NCBI RefSeq assembly: GCF_030464345.1
Contig: NZ_VCYH01000001.1
Span: 372,001-436,000 of the forward strand
Length of the DNA stretch: 64,000 nucleotides
Reading direction: 5' to 3'
Source: Methanoculleus frigidifontis
Lineage (GTDB): Archaea; Halobacteriota; Methanomicrobia; Methanomicrobiales; Methanoculleaceae
Numbering within the stretch: position 1 is the first letter of the stretch; each line of letters starts with the position of its first letter. The position numbers and the translations under genes were made by a program. This document shows positions 8,473 to 17,306 of this stretch, one piece after another. The notes below the pieces were generated by a model, which was not told the DNA's origin, did no database searches, and saw only the letters and a list, made by a program, of their open reading frames with translations.

Positions 8473-8991
8473 TTACCACCGCTCGTATCGCACCAGATCG
8501 GAGAGGTCCTTCCTCACCTTTTCCCCGGGCTGGTCTGCCGGATACCCGAGCGGCGTGAAGACGACCGGTTCGGCGTCCTTTGGGATGCCCAGTACCTCAC
8601 GCGCCGCGCCGGCATCGAATGCCGCAACCCAGTGGGTGCCGAGTCCGAGGCTTGCAGCAGCAAGGGTCATGTGGTCGACGGCAATGGCCACGTCAACATC
8701 GCTGTAGTTCTTCCCGTCCGACCGTCTCCATGCCCGGGCGGGAACGGTGCAGGCGCAGATGAGTATGGGCGCCTCCCAGAAGAACTCCTTTCCGTAGATC
8801 CGCCGGATCTCCTCCTCCCTCCCGGCGGTGCGGATCACGATGAACCGGAAGGGCTGCCGGTTTGCCGCGGTCGGCGCGAGGCGAGCCGCTTCCAGCACCT
8901 GCCGGAGTGCATCCTCTTCGACTGCATCCGGCCGGAACGACCGGACACTGTAGCGTCTCTTGATAAGGTCGAGGACATCCGTCGATTCCAT
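8473..8991 (-). CDS. Nitroreductase family protein
   Basis: This 172-residue protein fits the FMN-binding nitroreductase family: VLDLIKRRYSVRSFRPDAV at the N terminus carries the RxSxRxF phosphate-binding pattern, LEAARLAPTAANRQPFRF is the second flavin motif, and AAASLGLGTHWVA and FTPLGYPADQPGEK lie near the C terminus. The family reduces nitro compounds, quinones or flavins with NAD(P)H; the substrate here cannot be told. The ATG at 8991 is chosen by homology of the N-terminal motif; the frame is open much further upstream without protein-like sequence. It lies 91 bases downstream of the iron-sulfur flavoprotein gene on the same strand, so the two may be co-expressed. Confidence 0.88.
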   Translation of the reverse strand: MESTDVLDLIKRRYSVRSFRPDAVEEDALRQVLEAARLAPTAANRQPFRFIVIRTAGREEEIRRIYGKEFFWEAPILICACTVPARAWRRSDGKNYSDVDVAIAVDHMTLAAASLGLGTHWVAAFDAGAAREVLGIPKDAEPVVFTPLGYPADQPGEKVRKDLSDLVRYERW

Positions 8992-9082
8992 GCAATCCTC
9001 ATTGGTGCACGATGTATTGAGAGTATCGCGTCGGCAGGCGTGCAGGTCTCTCCCCGGCAACCGGAAGAGGTGCGCGATACCG

Positions 9083-9658
9083 TCAGGCACGGATCTTCCG
9101 GAGGAGCCAGGCCATATTCCGGCCGAGGTTCTGCATCGTCCTGATCCCCTCGGCGTCCTCTTCGACGTCGCCGGGCTCAAGGCCGATCCCGATGTTCCAG
9201 TAGGAGGAGCCCACGGTGAACATGTTGCTGATCCCGAAGAAGTGGTTGATTGAGTCGAAGGCGTGGACTGCTCCGGCGCGCCGGACAGCGACGACGGCAG
9301 CCCCGACCTTCCGGGTATAGAGCCCGCCGTTCGCGATCCCGACGTAGCCCGCCCGGTCGATGAGCGCCTTCGTCTCGGGCGAGAGATCAGCGAAGTAGGT
9401 CGGCGAGCCGATGATGATCCCGTCCGCGGCGATCATCTTCTCGATGCAGTCGTTGACGAAATCATTCCCGATGATGCAGCGGTTGTCCAGGTTTTCGAAG
9501 CATTTCTGGCAGGCGGTACAGCCGTGCACTGTTCTGCCCCCGATATGGACGAGTTCGGTCTCGATCCCCTCCTCTTCGAGGACGGCGAGGGCGCATCGGA
9601 TCAGCTGTTCGGTGTTTCCTCCTGCTCGCGGACTGCCGTTGAATGCGACGACATACAT
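9083..9658 (-). CDS. Iron-sulfur flavoprotein (NADPH-dependent FMN reductase fold)
   Basis: This 191-residue protein starts MYVVAFNGSPRAGGNTEQL, the FMN phosphate loop of flavodoxin-fold reductases. It then has GCTACQKCFENLDNRC, a CX2CX2CX7C cysteine cluster typical of archaeal iron-sulfur flavoproteins, which hold FMN and a 4Fe-4S cluster and can reduce oxygen or hydrogen peroxide. IIIGSPTYFADLSPETKAL is the second flavin loop. A TATA-like CTATACC lies about 29 bases before the ATG. The divergent intergenic region contains a palindrome resembling the MsvR box, which fits a redox-stress role. A stray copy of its last 25 codons ends the secreted protein at 7835. Confidence 0.88.
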   Translation of the reverse strand: MYVVAFNGSPRAGGNTEQLIRCALAVLEEEGIETELVHIGGRTVHGCTACQKCFENLDNRCIIGNDFVNDCIEKMIAADGIIIGSPTYFADLSPETKALIDRAGYVGIANGGLYTRKVGAAVVAVRRAGAVHAFDSINHFFGISNMFTVGSSYWNIGIGLEPGDVEEDAEGIRTMQNLGRNMAWLLRKIRA

Positions 9659-9733
9659 GCTCGAAGTATCGGCAATCGGGATGGTATAGTTACCTGTGCC
9701 GATTCACATGCAATCCGTAAAGTATACAAACTC

Positions 9734-9751
9734 GTTCGTATATATGCGAAC
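9734..9751. promoter_or_regulatory. MsvR-box-like palindrome in a divergent promoter
   Basis: GTTCGTATATATGCGAAC is an almost perfect inverted repeat. It fits the pattern I recall for MsvR binding, TTCGTA-N4-TACGAA, with one mismatch. It lies just before the ATG at 9754 and within 80 bases of the oppositely oriented iron-sulfur flavoprotein start at 9658. A TATA-like AGTATACAAA at 9721-9730 would place transcription start inside the palindrome, a repressor-like position. An msvR gene is present in this window at 50124. Confidence 0.5.
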
Positions 9752-9753
9752 AT

Positions 9754-10068
9754 ATGCCCTCGCGATGCGTCAACAACCTCGGTGGCCGGGTCATCCTGAA
9801 GGATGCAACCGTCGACGAGGTGAACAGGTATGTTGCGATGAACTCAAAGGAGCAGTACATCCTCGTTCCGGACTTCGTCTTCCGGGACATCCGGGTGCTG
9901 CTCAAAAGCCCGATGCTGCTCGGGCTGAAGATCCGCAGGCAGAAAGTCCTTCTCCCTTTCACAAAGCCGTGCCCCGGCTACGGCACCGTCCTCTACGAGA
10001 TCAATGCGACCGAGGACGATTTTGCGTACCTGCGTGCAAACCTGGCACGACCGGTGGAGGGCGAGTAA
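9754..10068 (+). CDS. Conserved small protein of unknown function
   Basis: This 104-residue protein starts MPSRCVNNLGGRVILKDATV and is soluble, with alternating charged and hydrophobic stretches (YILVPDFVFRDIRVLLKSPM, then IRRQKVLLPFTKPCPGYG). I do not recognise the family. It has two cysteines and no clear cofactor motif. The short distance between its promoter and start suggests a nearly leaderless mRNA, and the palindrome at 9734-9751 overlaps the expected transcription start. By position it may belong to the same redox regulon as the divergent flavoprotein gene. It ends 17 bases before the convergent kinase gene. Confidence 0.6.
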   Translation: MPSRCVNNLGGRVILKDATVDEVNRYVAMNSKEQYILVPDFVFRDIRVLLKSPMLLGLKIRRQKVLLPFTKPCPGYGTVLYEINATEDDFAYLRANLARPVEGE

Positions 10069-10084
10069 GGAGGGACACCCCTTC

Positions 10085-11395
10085 TCACGCTTCCCGCTCT
10101 GCGGCGATGCGGATCACCTCTGCCGGGCAGGCGATCTCGAATCGGGCGCCTCCGTCGGGAGAGCCGGTTTCGCGGATTGTTATCCCGGTGATGGCGAGAA
10201 CCTCCCGCGCAAGGAAGAGCCCGAGCCCGGTGTTCTTTCCGGATCCATACGCGAAGATCTTCTCCTTCTCGCCCTCCGGGACGCCGACGCCGTTGTCCTC
10301 GCAGACGATGCGGCCGACGCCTCCCGTCTCTTCGAGGCTGAACCGGATGGCGGTGATCGTCTCCCCGTAGCGAACCGCGTTCTCGATGAGATTGACGAAG
10401 ACCTTCTCGATGAGCGGGTCGGCGTAGATCTCGACTCCTGCAGGGACGGCGTTCTCAAGAGCGACCGTCCCAAGCGGCGTATACATCCGGGAACGCTCTA
10501 CGACGTCCCGTATCTCGTGCCAGACAGGTGATGCCACGCCGATCTTCTGGTACTCCGCCGCAAACCGGATGGTGCGCGTCATCCGGTCGACGGCATCCTG
10601 TGCATTCGATACAAACTTCCAGGAGGTTTCAGGGTCAGAGTCCCGGGAGCCCGCGGCGAGCTCGAGGTATCCGTTCATCGCCATGAGTAGATTGAGAAGA
10701 TCGTGCCGGGTGATGCTCGCCATCAGCTGGAGTTTTTTGTTCGCCTCAGAGAGCGCCTTCTCCACGCGCCTCCGCTCAGCGTTTTCCTGCGAAAGATCGT
10801 CGTTCGCGCGCTCAAGATCGGCAACTGCCCGCTGCAGCTCCCGGTTCACTGCATTGAGCCGCTCCTGCGCCTCCTGCAGCTCGACATTCTTCCCGACGGC
10901 GATCTCGTAGGTGGAGAGGAGGGTGTTGAGAATCTGCCGCCTGCCGGCGGACAGGGTATACATTCGGCCTGCAAAAAAGACCTCCATGCCCGGGTCGGTG
11001 CCGTCGGATCCTGCTCTGTCTGCCGTTCCGAGGATGCTCTCGAGCCGGGAGCGCACGAGGTCCGCCTCGCAGGGTTTGATGATGAAACTGTCTGCCCCCG
11101 CTTCAAGCCCTCGCATCACATCGGCAGGATCGGAGAGATGGGTGACCAGAATGACGGGAATGTCGCTGGTTGCTGTATCCTGCTTGATCCTGCGGCAGAG
11201 ATCGTAGCCGTCCATCTCCGGCATGACGATGTCGGTCAGGATGACGGCCGGTCGATCGGCTGCAACCGCCTCCAGAGCAGCACGCCCGTCCGGTGCCATG
11301 CCGACCCGGTAGCCTTCCTTCTCGAGAATGTGGCGGAGATACTCGGCCTGGGTGCGGCTGTCTTCCACGACCAGTATCTTCATGCCCGGTGTCAC
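10085..11395 (-). CDS. REC-histidine kinase hybrid
   Basis: This 436-residue protein begins with a receiver domain (MKILVVEDSRTQAEYLRHIL, phosphoacceptor Asp in ILTDIVMPEMDGYDL, conserved Lys in FIIKPCE). A coiled linker around residues 155-225 leads to an H-box with ITRHDLLNLLMAMNGYL and a C-terminal ATPase (NLIENAVRYGE, CEDNGVGVPEGEKE, NTGLGLFLAREV). The GTG at 11395 is preferred because GGAGGAG lies 6 bases before it; ATG at 11428 would overlap cheA and has no such site. It lies 19 bases downstream of the cheA hybrid and is the last gene of the sensory block. CheA could phosphorylate its receiver and so control its own kinase. No membrane segment is visible. Confidence 0.85.
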   Translation of the reverse strand: MTPGMKILVVEDSRTQAEYLRHILEKEGYRVGMAPDGRAALEAVAADRPAVILTDIVMPEMDGYDLCRRIKQDTATSDIPVILVTHLSDPADVMRGLEAGADSFIIKPCEADLVRSRLESILGTADRAGSDGTDPGMEVFFAGRMYTLSAGRRQILNTLLSTYEIAVGKNVELQEAQERLNAVNRELQRAVADLERANDDLSQENAERRRVEKALSEANKKLQLMASITRHDLLNLLMAMNGYLELAAGSRDSDPETSWKFVSNAQDAVDRMTRTIRFAAEYQKIGVASPVWHEIRDVVERSRMYTPLGTVALENAVPAGVEIYADPLIEKVFVNLIENAVRYGETITAIRFSLEETGGVGRIVCEDNGVGVPEGEKEKIFAYGSGKNTGLGLFLAREVLAITGITIRETGSPDGGARFEIACPAEVIRIAAEREA

Positions 11396-11414
11396 GTTTT
11401 GCTCCTCCATATCA

Positions 11415-13688
11415 TCAGTGTCTGCCACGCATCAGGCTGTCTATGATGTCCAGGAGATCCGGCTGCTTGAAGCCGGCCTTGACGATATATGCATCCGCCC
11501 CGATGGCAATGCCGTGGTCGCGGTCTTCCGGAAGATCGAGCGAGGTGACCAGCACCACCGGGAGCCGTGCAAGCCGGGGATTCGCCCGGATCTTCTCGGT
11601 GAGCGTAAACCCGTCCATCACGGGCATATCCACGTCAGAGATGACGATATCAAACTCATGCTTCTTAAGGATTGCGAATCCTTCCATGCCGTCGGCGGCC
11701 GTCTCAACATAATATCCCGCCCGTTCAAGGAGATTTTGAAGAAGAGACCGAGATGTTACCGAATCTTCGACGACAAGAACCGACCGGCGGACCTTCCCGG
11801 TAGGCCCGGCCGGCAGGGGCGACCGTTCGGCCGCAAGCGCCTCCTGAACGAGTTCGAGGGGGTCGAGAACCAGTGCCACGTTCCCGTTGCCCAGTATCAC
11901 CGCGCCCTCGATAAGCCTCACGCACCGGAGCTGGCTGCCCAGCGGCCTGACGACGATCTCCTGGACGCGTATCACCTCGTCGACCATACACGCGATCCGG
12001 CCGGCACCGTGGGAGAGAATGACGACGGGAATCTGCTCGTGCCGATCGGAGAGGGGCGATGCACCGGCCGCTCCCAGGGCTTCATGCAGTCGAATCGCTT
12101 CTATCACTTCGCCCTGGAACCGGATCGCCGGCCGCCTGTCCTGCTGCAGGATGGCCTCCCGCCGCACCCGCGACACCTGCCGTACCGACTGCATGGGAAC
12201 GACGTAGATCTGCCTCCCGGAGCGGACGACAACCCCGCGCAGGGTTGCAAGGTTCACCGGCACCGCCAGGGTGAACGTCGTCCCCTCACCGACGGTCGAT
12301 ACAACACCGACCGTTCCGCCCAGGCGGGTGACGCTCTCCTCGACGATCGACAGGCCAAGCCCTCTCCCCGAGATCTCGGTTACGAACGGGCTTGTGGAGA
12401 GCCCTGACCGGAAGATGAGCCGCATCGCCGCATCTTCGGTCAGTTCCCCCGCTTCATCGGCACCGATAAGGCCTTTTCCAACGGCTGCACGCCTGACCAC
12501 CCTGCCGTCGATACCTCTGCCGTCGTCTGCGACCTCGATCCGGACGCTGCTTCCGGTAAGGGGGGATATCCATATCCGGATGGTGCCGGCCGGCGGCTTT
12601 CCGTGCTGTACCCGGGTTTCCGGGCGCTCGATCCCGTGGTCGATGCTGTTGCGGATCAGGTGGCGGAGCGGGTCCGCTACGGCCTCGAGGATACGGCGGT
12701 CGACCTCGACCTCGCCCCCTTCGACGATAAACTCCACTGCTTTTCCGGAAGTGCGGGAAAACTCCCTGACAAACCCGGAGAATGGCGTGAGTATGCTTGC
12801 GATCGGCACCAGGACGGCATCGTGGATCAGGTCGGAGATCTCCGACGTGCTCGCCTCGAGCGCAGACCGGTCGAGCTCGGTTCCGCGCATATGCGACCCG
12901 AGGTCGTGCTGCAGGAGGCGGACGAACTCCCGGTTATACTCCAGAAATTCCATTGTCCGCTCGAGCGGGAGGACGAAGGCTGGTGGGAGGGCCGCCCCCG
13001 TTGTTTCGGACGTGGCTTCGCGCAGCTGGCGGAGGTCATGACCGACCTGGGCGTAGTTCCACTGCCAGAGAGAGAACCGGGTGAACATATCCTCGAGTTC
13101 GAGCATCCGCTGCGTGAGGAAAAGCCGGGTCGTGAGGAGGGCGTCCGCCCCGGCGATCAGCCGGTCGAGTTTATGGGCGGCTATCCTGACCGTTCCCCGT
13201 TCTTTCGGCTCCGGAGCCGTATCTTTTTGTCCCGGATGAGCCATCTGCCCGGGCGACGGTCCTGCTGCCGCACCGACGGATTTTCCCCCGTCGAGGAGGA
13301 GGCGGGATTCGCGGAGCATGGCGATCACCTCCGTCGTCGGCACCGACGGGTCGTCCGCCCATGCAAGAAGCATCCTCACGACCGTTACCGCCTGGTGGAG
13401 GCGATCGTAGGTCTCCGCATCGGGCGGTGTCCCGCCCTGCTTCATGAGCGCAAAGATGTTCTCAATGTTCTGGCAGACGGACTCGATAGTCCGGAGATTG
13501 ACCGCGCGGGCAGCCCCCTTCAGGCTGTGGGTCTTGCGGTATACCGACTCGATCAGCGGCAGCCCGGCCGACGCCCCCGCCCGCTCGAGCTCGACGAGGC
13601 CTTCGGTGATCGCATCGAGGTATTCCTCCGCCTCTTCACGGAAGGTCTCAAGGAGCCTTCTCTCGAATTCTTCGTCGGATCCGGTCAT
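11415..13688 (-). CDS. cheA: CheA-type chemosensory kinase with C-terminal receiver
   Basis: This 757-residue hybrid has an N-terminal Hpt (P1) domain with the phosphorylated His in YRKTHSLKGAARAVNL, a variable region, a CheA-type ATPase (LRHLIRNSIDHGIERPET, VADDGRGIDGR, GRGLGLSIVEESV), a CheW-like coupling domain (VNLATLRGVVVRSGRQIYVVP) and a receiver (SVLVVEDSVTSRSLLQNLL; Asp in IVISDVDMPVMDGF). No separate P2 CheY-binding domain is obvious. It begins 12 bases after the transducer gene. The built-in receiver and lack of cheY, cheB or cheR nearby suggest a pathway with a non-flagellar output, as in alternative-function chemosensory systems. The coupling partners are probably the two CheW proteins upstream. 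Confidence 0.92.
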   Translation of the reverse strand: MTGSDEEFERRLLETFREEAEEYLDAITEGLVELERAGASAGLPLIESVYRKTHSLKGAARAVNLRTIESVCQNIENIFALMKQGGTPPDAETYDRLHQAVTVVRMLLAWADDPSVPTTEVIAMLRESRLLLDGGKSVGAAAGPSPGQMAHPGQKDTAPEPKERGTVRIAAHKLDRLIAGADALLTTRLFLTQRMLELEDMFTRFSLWQWNYAQVGHDLRQLREATSETTGAALPPAFVLPLERTMEFLEYNREFVRLLQHDLGSHMRGTELDRSALEASTSEISDLIHDAVLVPIASILTPFSGFVREFSRTSGKAVEFIVEGGEVEVDRRILEAVADPLRHLIRNSIDHGIERPETRVQHGKPPAGTIRIWISPLTGSSVRIEVADDGRGIDGRVVRRAAVGKGLIGADEAGELTEDAAMRLIFRSGLSTSPFVTEISGRGLGLSIVEESVTRLGGTVGVVSTVGEGTTFTLAVPVNLATLRGVVVRSGRQIYVVPMQSVRQVSRVRREAILQQDRRPAIRFQGEVIEAIRLHEALGAAGASPLSDRHEQIPVVILSHGAGRIACMVDEVIRVQEIVVRPLGSQLRCVRLIEGAVILGNGNVALVLDPLELVQEALAAERSPLPAGPTGKVRRSVLVVEDSVTSRSLLQNLLERAGYYVETAADGMEGFAILKKHEFDIVISDVDMPVMDGFTLTEKIRANPRLARLPVVLVTSLDLPEDRDHGIAIGADAYIVKAGFKQPDLLDIIDSLMRGRH

Positions 13689-13700
13689 TACACCCGCACA

Positions 13701-16085
13701 TCAGACATTGTACTGCTGGGAGATCTTCTGTAAGCGGACGCCGAGTTCGTGCAGATCCTCTGCCGTGTTCTCTGCTTTTTTGGCAATTTCAAGGTTATTC
13801 TGGGCGGCATCGCGGATGTTCTCCATCGCAAGCGAGATCTGGTCGACCCCGGCGACCTGCTCCTGGGTCGAGGCCGCAATCTCGACCGCTTCGTGGGAGG
13901 AGTCGGCGATCGACCGGGTGAGCACCTCGATCGCCTCCCGGGCATCGCTGGTCAGGCTGACGGCGTTCGCCATAGACCGCGCGCCCTCCTCGGTCGAGGT
14001 CATCGTCGAGGAGACGCCCCGCTGGATGTCGGTGAGGATGACCCTGATGTTTGCGGTGGCCTTCTTCGACTGCTCGGCGAGGTTATGGATCTCGTTTGCG
14101 ACGACGGCGAAACCCCTGCCGTACTCGCCGGCCTTCGCCGCCTCGATGGAGGCGTTCACCGCAAGCAGATTGGACTGTTCGGAGATGTCCGTCACCGTGG
14201 CGATGATCTCCCCGACCGCCTGGCTCTGCTCGGAGAGCTTGATGACGTTCATCCTGATAGTGTCCATCTGCCGCTGGATCTGGGTGATGCCGTTCATCAA
14301 TTCCCGGATCGACTTCTGGCCGTCCTTCGAGACATCGAGTGCGGTCATCGCCTTTTCAGAGACCTCCTTTGTCTTCTGGTTCACGACATCGGTCTTTTGC
14401 CTGACGCCCTCGACCGCCTCAGAGGTCTCGTTCACGGTCGTTGCGGTCTGTGAACTGGCCTCGGAGAGCTGGGCGGTGACCTCGAGGATCTCGCTCGATG
14501 CCGACGAGAGGACAGAAATTCCCTCGTACAGCTCTTCGGTGATCAGTTTCATCAGCCGCGAGAGTTCGATGCCGACGGTGTTGAGTGCGTCGCGGTAGGC
14601 CACAAACTCACCGGCGACCGGGATCGTCTCGTCGAACCGTGCGGTGAAGTCGCCGGAGGCGTAGTACTTGGCAAGCCGCATCGCCTCGTTCACCGGTTCG
14701 GTGATCGTCTCGAGCGTCTTGTTGAACCCGGCGATGATCATCCTGTATCCGCCGTGGAACGCATTTTCGTCCCCGCGCACCGAGAGGTCACCGGCACGGG
14801 TGGCGTTGGTGAGTTTGATCGTCTCTTTGTGGAGGTGGTCGAGCGACTGGACCATCATCTTCAGTGCCGGCCGGATCTCGTCGCGCTCGTCGGTGACCGG
14901 GAACTCCTGGACGTATTCGCCCGCCGCTATCTTTCTGATGTTCCCGACGACGTTGGTCTGAAGGTCCTCGGCGAACTCGTCCATCGTTGCCGCCATGATC
15001 CCGATCTCGTCCTGCCGGTTGATGTTGAGCCGGGTCGAGAGATGGCCGTTCCGGAGATCTTTGAGCATCACCACGACCCGCTGGAGGGGGTCGGAGATCG
15101 AGCGGCCGAAGAGGACGGCGATAAGCGCGCCGATCGCGATAAACGCCGCGACCACGATCAGTATGGTGTCCCTGATGGTGTCGATGGGGCCGGCAAAGTC
15201 GGAGAGCTCTGCACGCGAGACGATGTACCAGTCGAGCGGCTCGTAGTAGGTGTAGGCATCGATGATATCGGTTTCGTCCACCCGGTGCGGGATGGTGCCG
15301 ACTTTGTCTGCAAACATCTCCTGGATGTAGCCTTCCCCTGCCCAGTTCTCGCCTTCACTTGACGGATGGATGAGCACCTCGCCTGCGCTGTCGACGACGT
15401 ACATATAGCCGTGCTGGCCGATCACCGCGTCCCGGATGCTCTCCTTCACGACGTCCAGAGTCTCCTGCTCCTCCGTGCCGACGTAAAGGACACCGATCGT
15501 CCTTCCGCCGGCATCTTTTATCGGTTCGTATGCAGTGACGTATTTTGTCCCGAAGAGGTCCCGCGTCCCGTAGTACGTCTCGCCCTGGTTGACAACCACG
15601 TCGTAGACGTTGTACTTCAGCTCCGTTCCGGCAGCCCTGGTGCCGTCGCTTCCGATGACGTTGGTTGAGATACGGACGGCGTGGTTGCCGTCATAGACCT
15701 GGAAGATCGTCGCCGTGCCGCCGACGAGGTCCTGGACCTGATCGACGATCTCGAAGTTTTCGTTGACCACGTACCGCTTTCCGTCCGCGTCCACCAGCGT
15801 GAGGTTTCCGTCGATGATCACGGGCGTACCCCGTGCGTAGAAGTTCTGCCGCAGGACATTGAGATCGCTGTTCACCTTGTTGAGGGTGAGCTTGTAGACA
15901 TCGTTGGTCCACCCCTTCACGTCGTGCACCTGCGTCTCGAGCAATGTCTCGATCTGATCGTTGATGACACCGCTCGCACTGGTGTATGCCACCAGCCCGA
16001 GCAGGAGCGTCGGGATGATCGCCAGGAAGAGGCTGATGACAAGGATCTTTGTCCCGACTTTCATATTGGAGAAGAATTCGAACAT
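13701..16085 (-). CDS. Methyl-accepting transducer with dCACHE sensor
   Basis: This 794-residue transducer has a membrane helix at about residues 14-32 ([19 protein letters not shown]), an extracellular dCACHE-like region to about residue 305 (including [19 protein letters not shown] and [19 protein letters not shown]), a second helix ([20 protein letters not shown]), HAMP segments and a long cytoplasmic coiled coil. Its signalling tip reads [20 protein letters not shown] then [19 protein letters not shown], the conserved CheA/CheW-binding hairpin. It is more likely a receptor for a small molecule than a pure rhodopsin transducer, because it has its own large sensor domain. It starts the mcp-cheA-kinase group, after a terminator-like palindrome. 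Confidence 0.92.
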   Translation of the reverse strand: MFEFFSNMKVGTKILVISLFLAIIPTLLLGLVAYTSASGVINDQIETLLETQVHDVKGWTNDVYKLTLNKVNSDLNVLRQNFYARGTPVIIDGNLTLVDADGKRYVVNENFEIVDQVQDLVGGTATIFQVYDGNHAVRISTNVIGSDGTRAAGTELKYNVYDVVVNQGETYYGTRDLFGTKYVTAYEPIKDAGGRTIGVLYVGTEEQETLDVVKESIRDAVIGQHGYMYVVDSAGEVLIHPSSEGENWAGEGYIQEMFADKVGTIPHRVDETDIIDAYTYYEPLDWYIVSRAELSDFAGPIDTIRDTILIVVAAFIAIGALIAVLFGRSISDPLQRVVVMLKDLRNGHLSTRLNINRQDEIGIMAATMDEFAEDLQTNVVGNIRKIAAGEYVQEFPVTDERDEIRPALKMMVQSLDHLHKETIKLTNATRAGDLSVRGDENAFHGGYRMIIAGFNKTLETITEPVNEAMRLAKYYASGDFTARFDETIPVAGEFVAYRDALNTVGIELSRLMKLITEELYEGISVLSSASSEILEVTAQLSEASSQTATTVNETSEAVEGVRQKTDVVNQKTKEVSEKAMTALDVSKDGQKSIRELMNGITQIQRQMDTIRMNVIKLSEQSQAVGEIIATVTDISEQSNLLAVNASIEAAKAGEYGRGFAVVANEIHNLAEQSKKATANIRVILTDIQRGVSSTMTSTEEGARSMANAVSLTSDAREAIEVLTRSIADSSHEAVEIAASTQEQVAGVDQISLAMENIRDAAQNNLEIAKKAENTAEDLHELGVRLQKISQQYNV

Positions 16086-16148
16086 GGTCTGATCCGTCCC
16101 ATCCGGTCGGCGCGTGCGTTGATAGTAGTCTGATTATCTTCTCGCGGT

Positions 16149-16167
16149 AAAAAAGGATCCTTTTTTT
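16149..16167. terminator. A/T-flanked GGATCC palindrome, bidirectional terminator
   Basis: Six A, GGATCC and six or seven T form a perfect palindrome between the second cheW and the transducer gene. On the minus strand the T run follows the cheW pair and could end its transcript, so the transducer probably has its own promoter in 16086-16148 (GATAATC is a weak candidate). Confidence 0.5.
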
Positions 16168-16225
16168 CTGGGCGTTTTGAGTGGCGCTCCATTAAATTCT
16201 GGGGATATTCCGGCAGATTTCCCGA

Positions 16226-16774
16226 TCACTGTCGGGAATCGTCGATTACCATCCGCGGATCTGCGAGGATTGCTGCGGCGTCGAGGACGGTGAGCTGCCC
16301 GTCCGCAACACCCATGATGTACCGTTCATCGATGAGGTCTTCTCCGGGCTCCGCCGGGGCGAGGTCGTCCGTCGGCACCGTTCCGATGTCGGTGATGTAG
16401 TCGGCGAGGATGCCGAAGGTGATCCTCCCGTCGGTCAGCACAATGACCCGGTTCAGGTCGGTCAGCCCCTTCTGTGGAATGGCAAAGAGGATCCGCAGGT
16501 CGACGAGCGAGACGATTTCACCCCTGACCGCACAGATCCCGGCGATGTACTCCGGCGTCCCGGGAACCGGTGTGATCTCCCGGATGATGAAGACCTCCCT
16601 GATGTACTTCATCTCAAGAGCGTATCTTCGGTGGGCAAGCCGGAAGATGAGGATATCCGCGAGCACGGCCTCGCGCGGTTCTTCCTCCGGCAGGGCGAGT
16701 TTCGCCGCCCGCTCCGCCAGCACGGCCATGACCCGCTCGGCGTCCTCCCCATCGCCGCCGGAAGGAACCGTCAC
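16226..16774 (-). CDS. cheW: CheW-type coupling protein (second copy)
   Basis: This 182-residue protein has an N-terminal helical extension of about 40 residues (AERVMAVLAERAAKLALPEE), then a CheW fold: ILIFRLAHRRYALEMKYIRE, ITPVPGTPEYIAGICAVRGE, IVSLVDLRILFAIP and VIVLTDGRITFGILADY. CheW links transducers to CheA. The GTG start at 16774 overlaps the stop of the upstream cheW in a GTGA arrangement, which signals translational coupling. The extension is unlike E. coli CheW and could mediate a special contact. Confidence 0.88.
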   Translation of the reverse strand: MTVPSGGDGEDAERVMAVLAERAAKLALPEEEPREAVLADILIFRLAHRRYALEMKYIREVFIIREITPVPGTPEYIAGICAVRGEIVSLVDLRILFAIPQKGLTDLNRVIVLTDGRITFGILADYITDIGTVPTDDLAPAEPGEDLIDERYIMGVADGQLTVLDAAAILADPRMVIDDSRQ

Positions 16775-17235
16775 CTGCCGCCCTCCGCTGCCCCGGAACT
16801 CCGGCGGACGGCAGCCCGGAGAGTCTCTGCATCTGCCTCTGCGAGGAACGCGCCGATATCGCTGATGATGACCGTCCCGCCCTCGGTCACCGCCGCACCG
16901 GGGACGGCGATCTGCTCCTGTCCGTTCCCGAGCCCGACGTTTCCCCGGACGCCGGAGGTCTCGTCCACCCAGAGGGCGGCACGCCCCCGGCCGTGCCGGA
17001 CGACGATCAGGGCATCGGTGAGCCGCGGGGGGCGCTCCGCAGACCCGAAGCGTGCCCGGAGCGAATAGACCGGAACGGGACTGCCGTGAACGTCGATGGC
17101 TCCGACCTCGCCCCCATGGCAGTCCCATCCCGGGATGAACTGCACCATTCTGACGACGGCCTGGGTTGCGGCAAGCGGGATTGCGCACTCGATCCCCTCG
17201 ACGAAGAAGAACAGGAAATGCTCGCGATGAACCAT
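16771..17235 (-). CDS. cheW: CheW-type coupling protein (first copy)
   Basis: This 154-residue protein starts MVHREHFLFFFVEGIECAIP and continues AVVRMVQFIPGWDCHGGEVG, AIDVHGSPVPVYSLRARFG and ALIVVRHGRGRAALWVDETS, a divergent CheW fold. It overlaps the next cheW by four bases. The start at 17235 is set by the ATG in front of the conserved first strand; a TATA-like CCTAAATAGG about 32 bases upstream may be its promoter. Sequence identity to the second copy is low, so the two may couple different receptors, such as the rhodopsin and the dCACHE transducer. That split is inference. Confidence 0.82.
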   Translation of the reverse strand: MVHREHFLFFFVEGIECAIPLAATQAVVRMVQFIPGWDCHGGEVGAIDVHGSPVPVYSLRARFGSAERPPRLTDALIVVRHGRGRAALWVDETSGVRGNVGLGNGQEQIAVPGAAVTEGGTVIISDIGAFLAEADAETLRAAVRRSSGAAEGGR

Positions 17236-17262
17236 CGGATAGTGGAAGATTGGCAGGAACTT

Positions 17263-17272
17263 CCTAAATAGG
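17263..17272 (-). promoter_or_regulatory. Possible TATA box for the cheW pair
   Basis: CCTATTTAGG on the minus strand is centred about 32 bases upstream of the ATG at 17235. If used, the cheW pair could be transcribed independently of the rhodopsin gene, which ends 71 bases upstream of the cheW start. Confidence 0.35.
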
Positions 17273-17306
17273 TTGTGGAGTGTGGCCGCCCGGGCGCGGG
17301 ATCCCG

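Noticed and set aside
13701-16085. Transducer as a dedicated sensory-rhodopsin transducer of the halobacterial type
   Set aside because: It has a large dCACHE sensor of its own between its two membrane helices, unlike HtrII-type transducers where the membrane part contacts the rhodopsin; a link to the rhodopsin stays possible but unproven.
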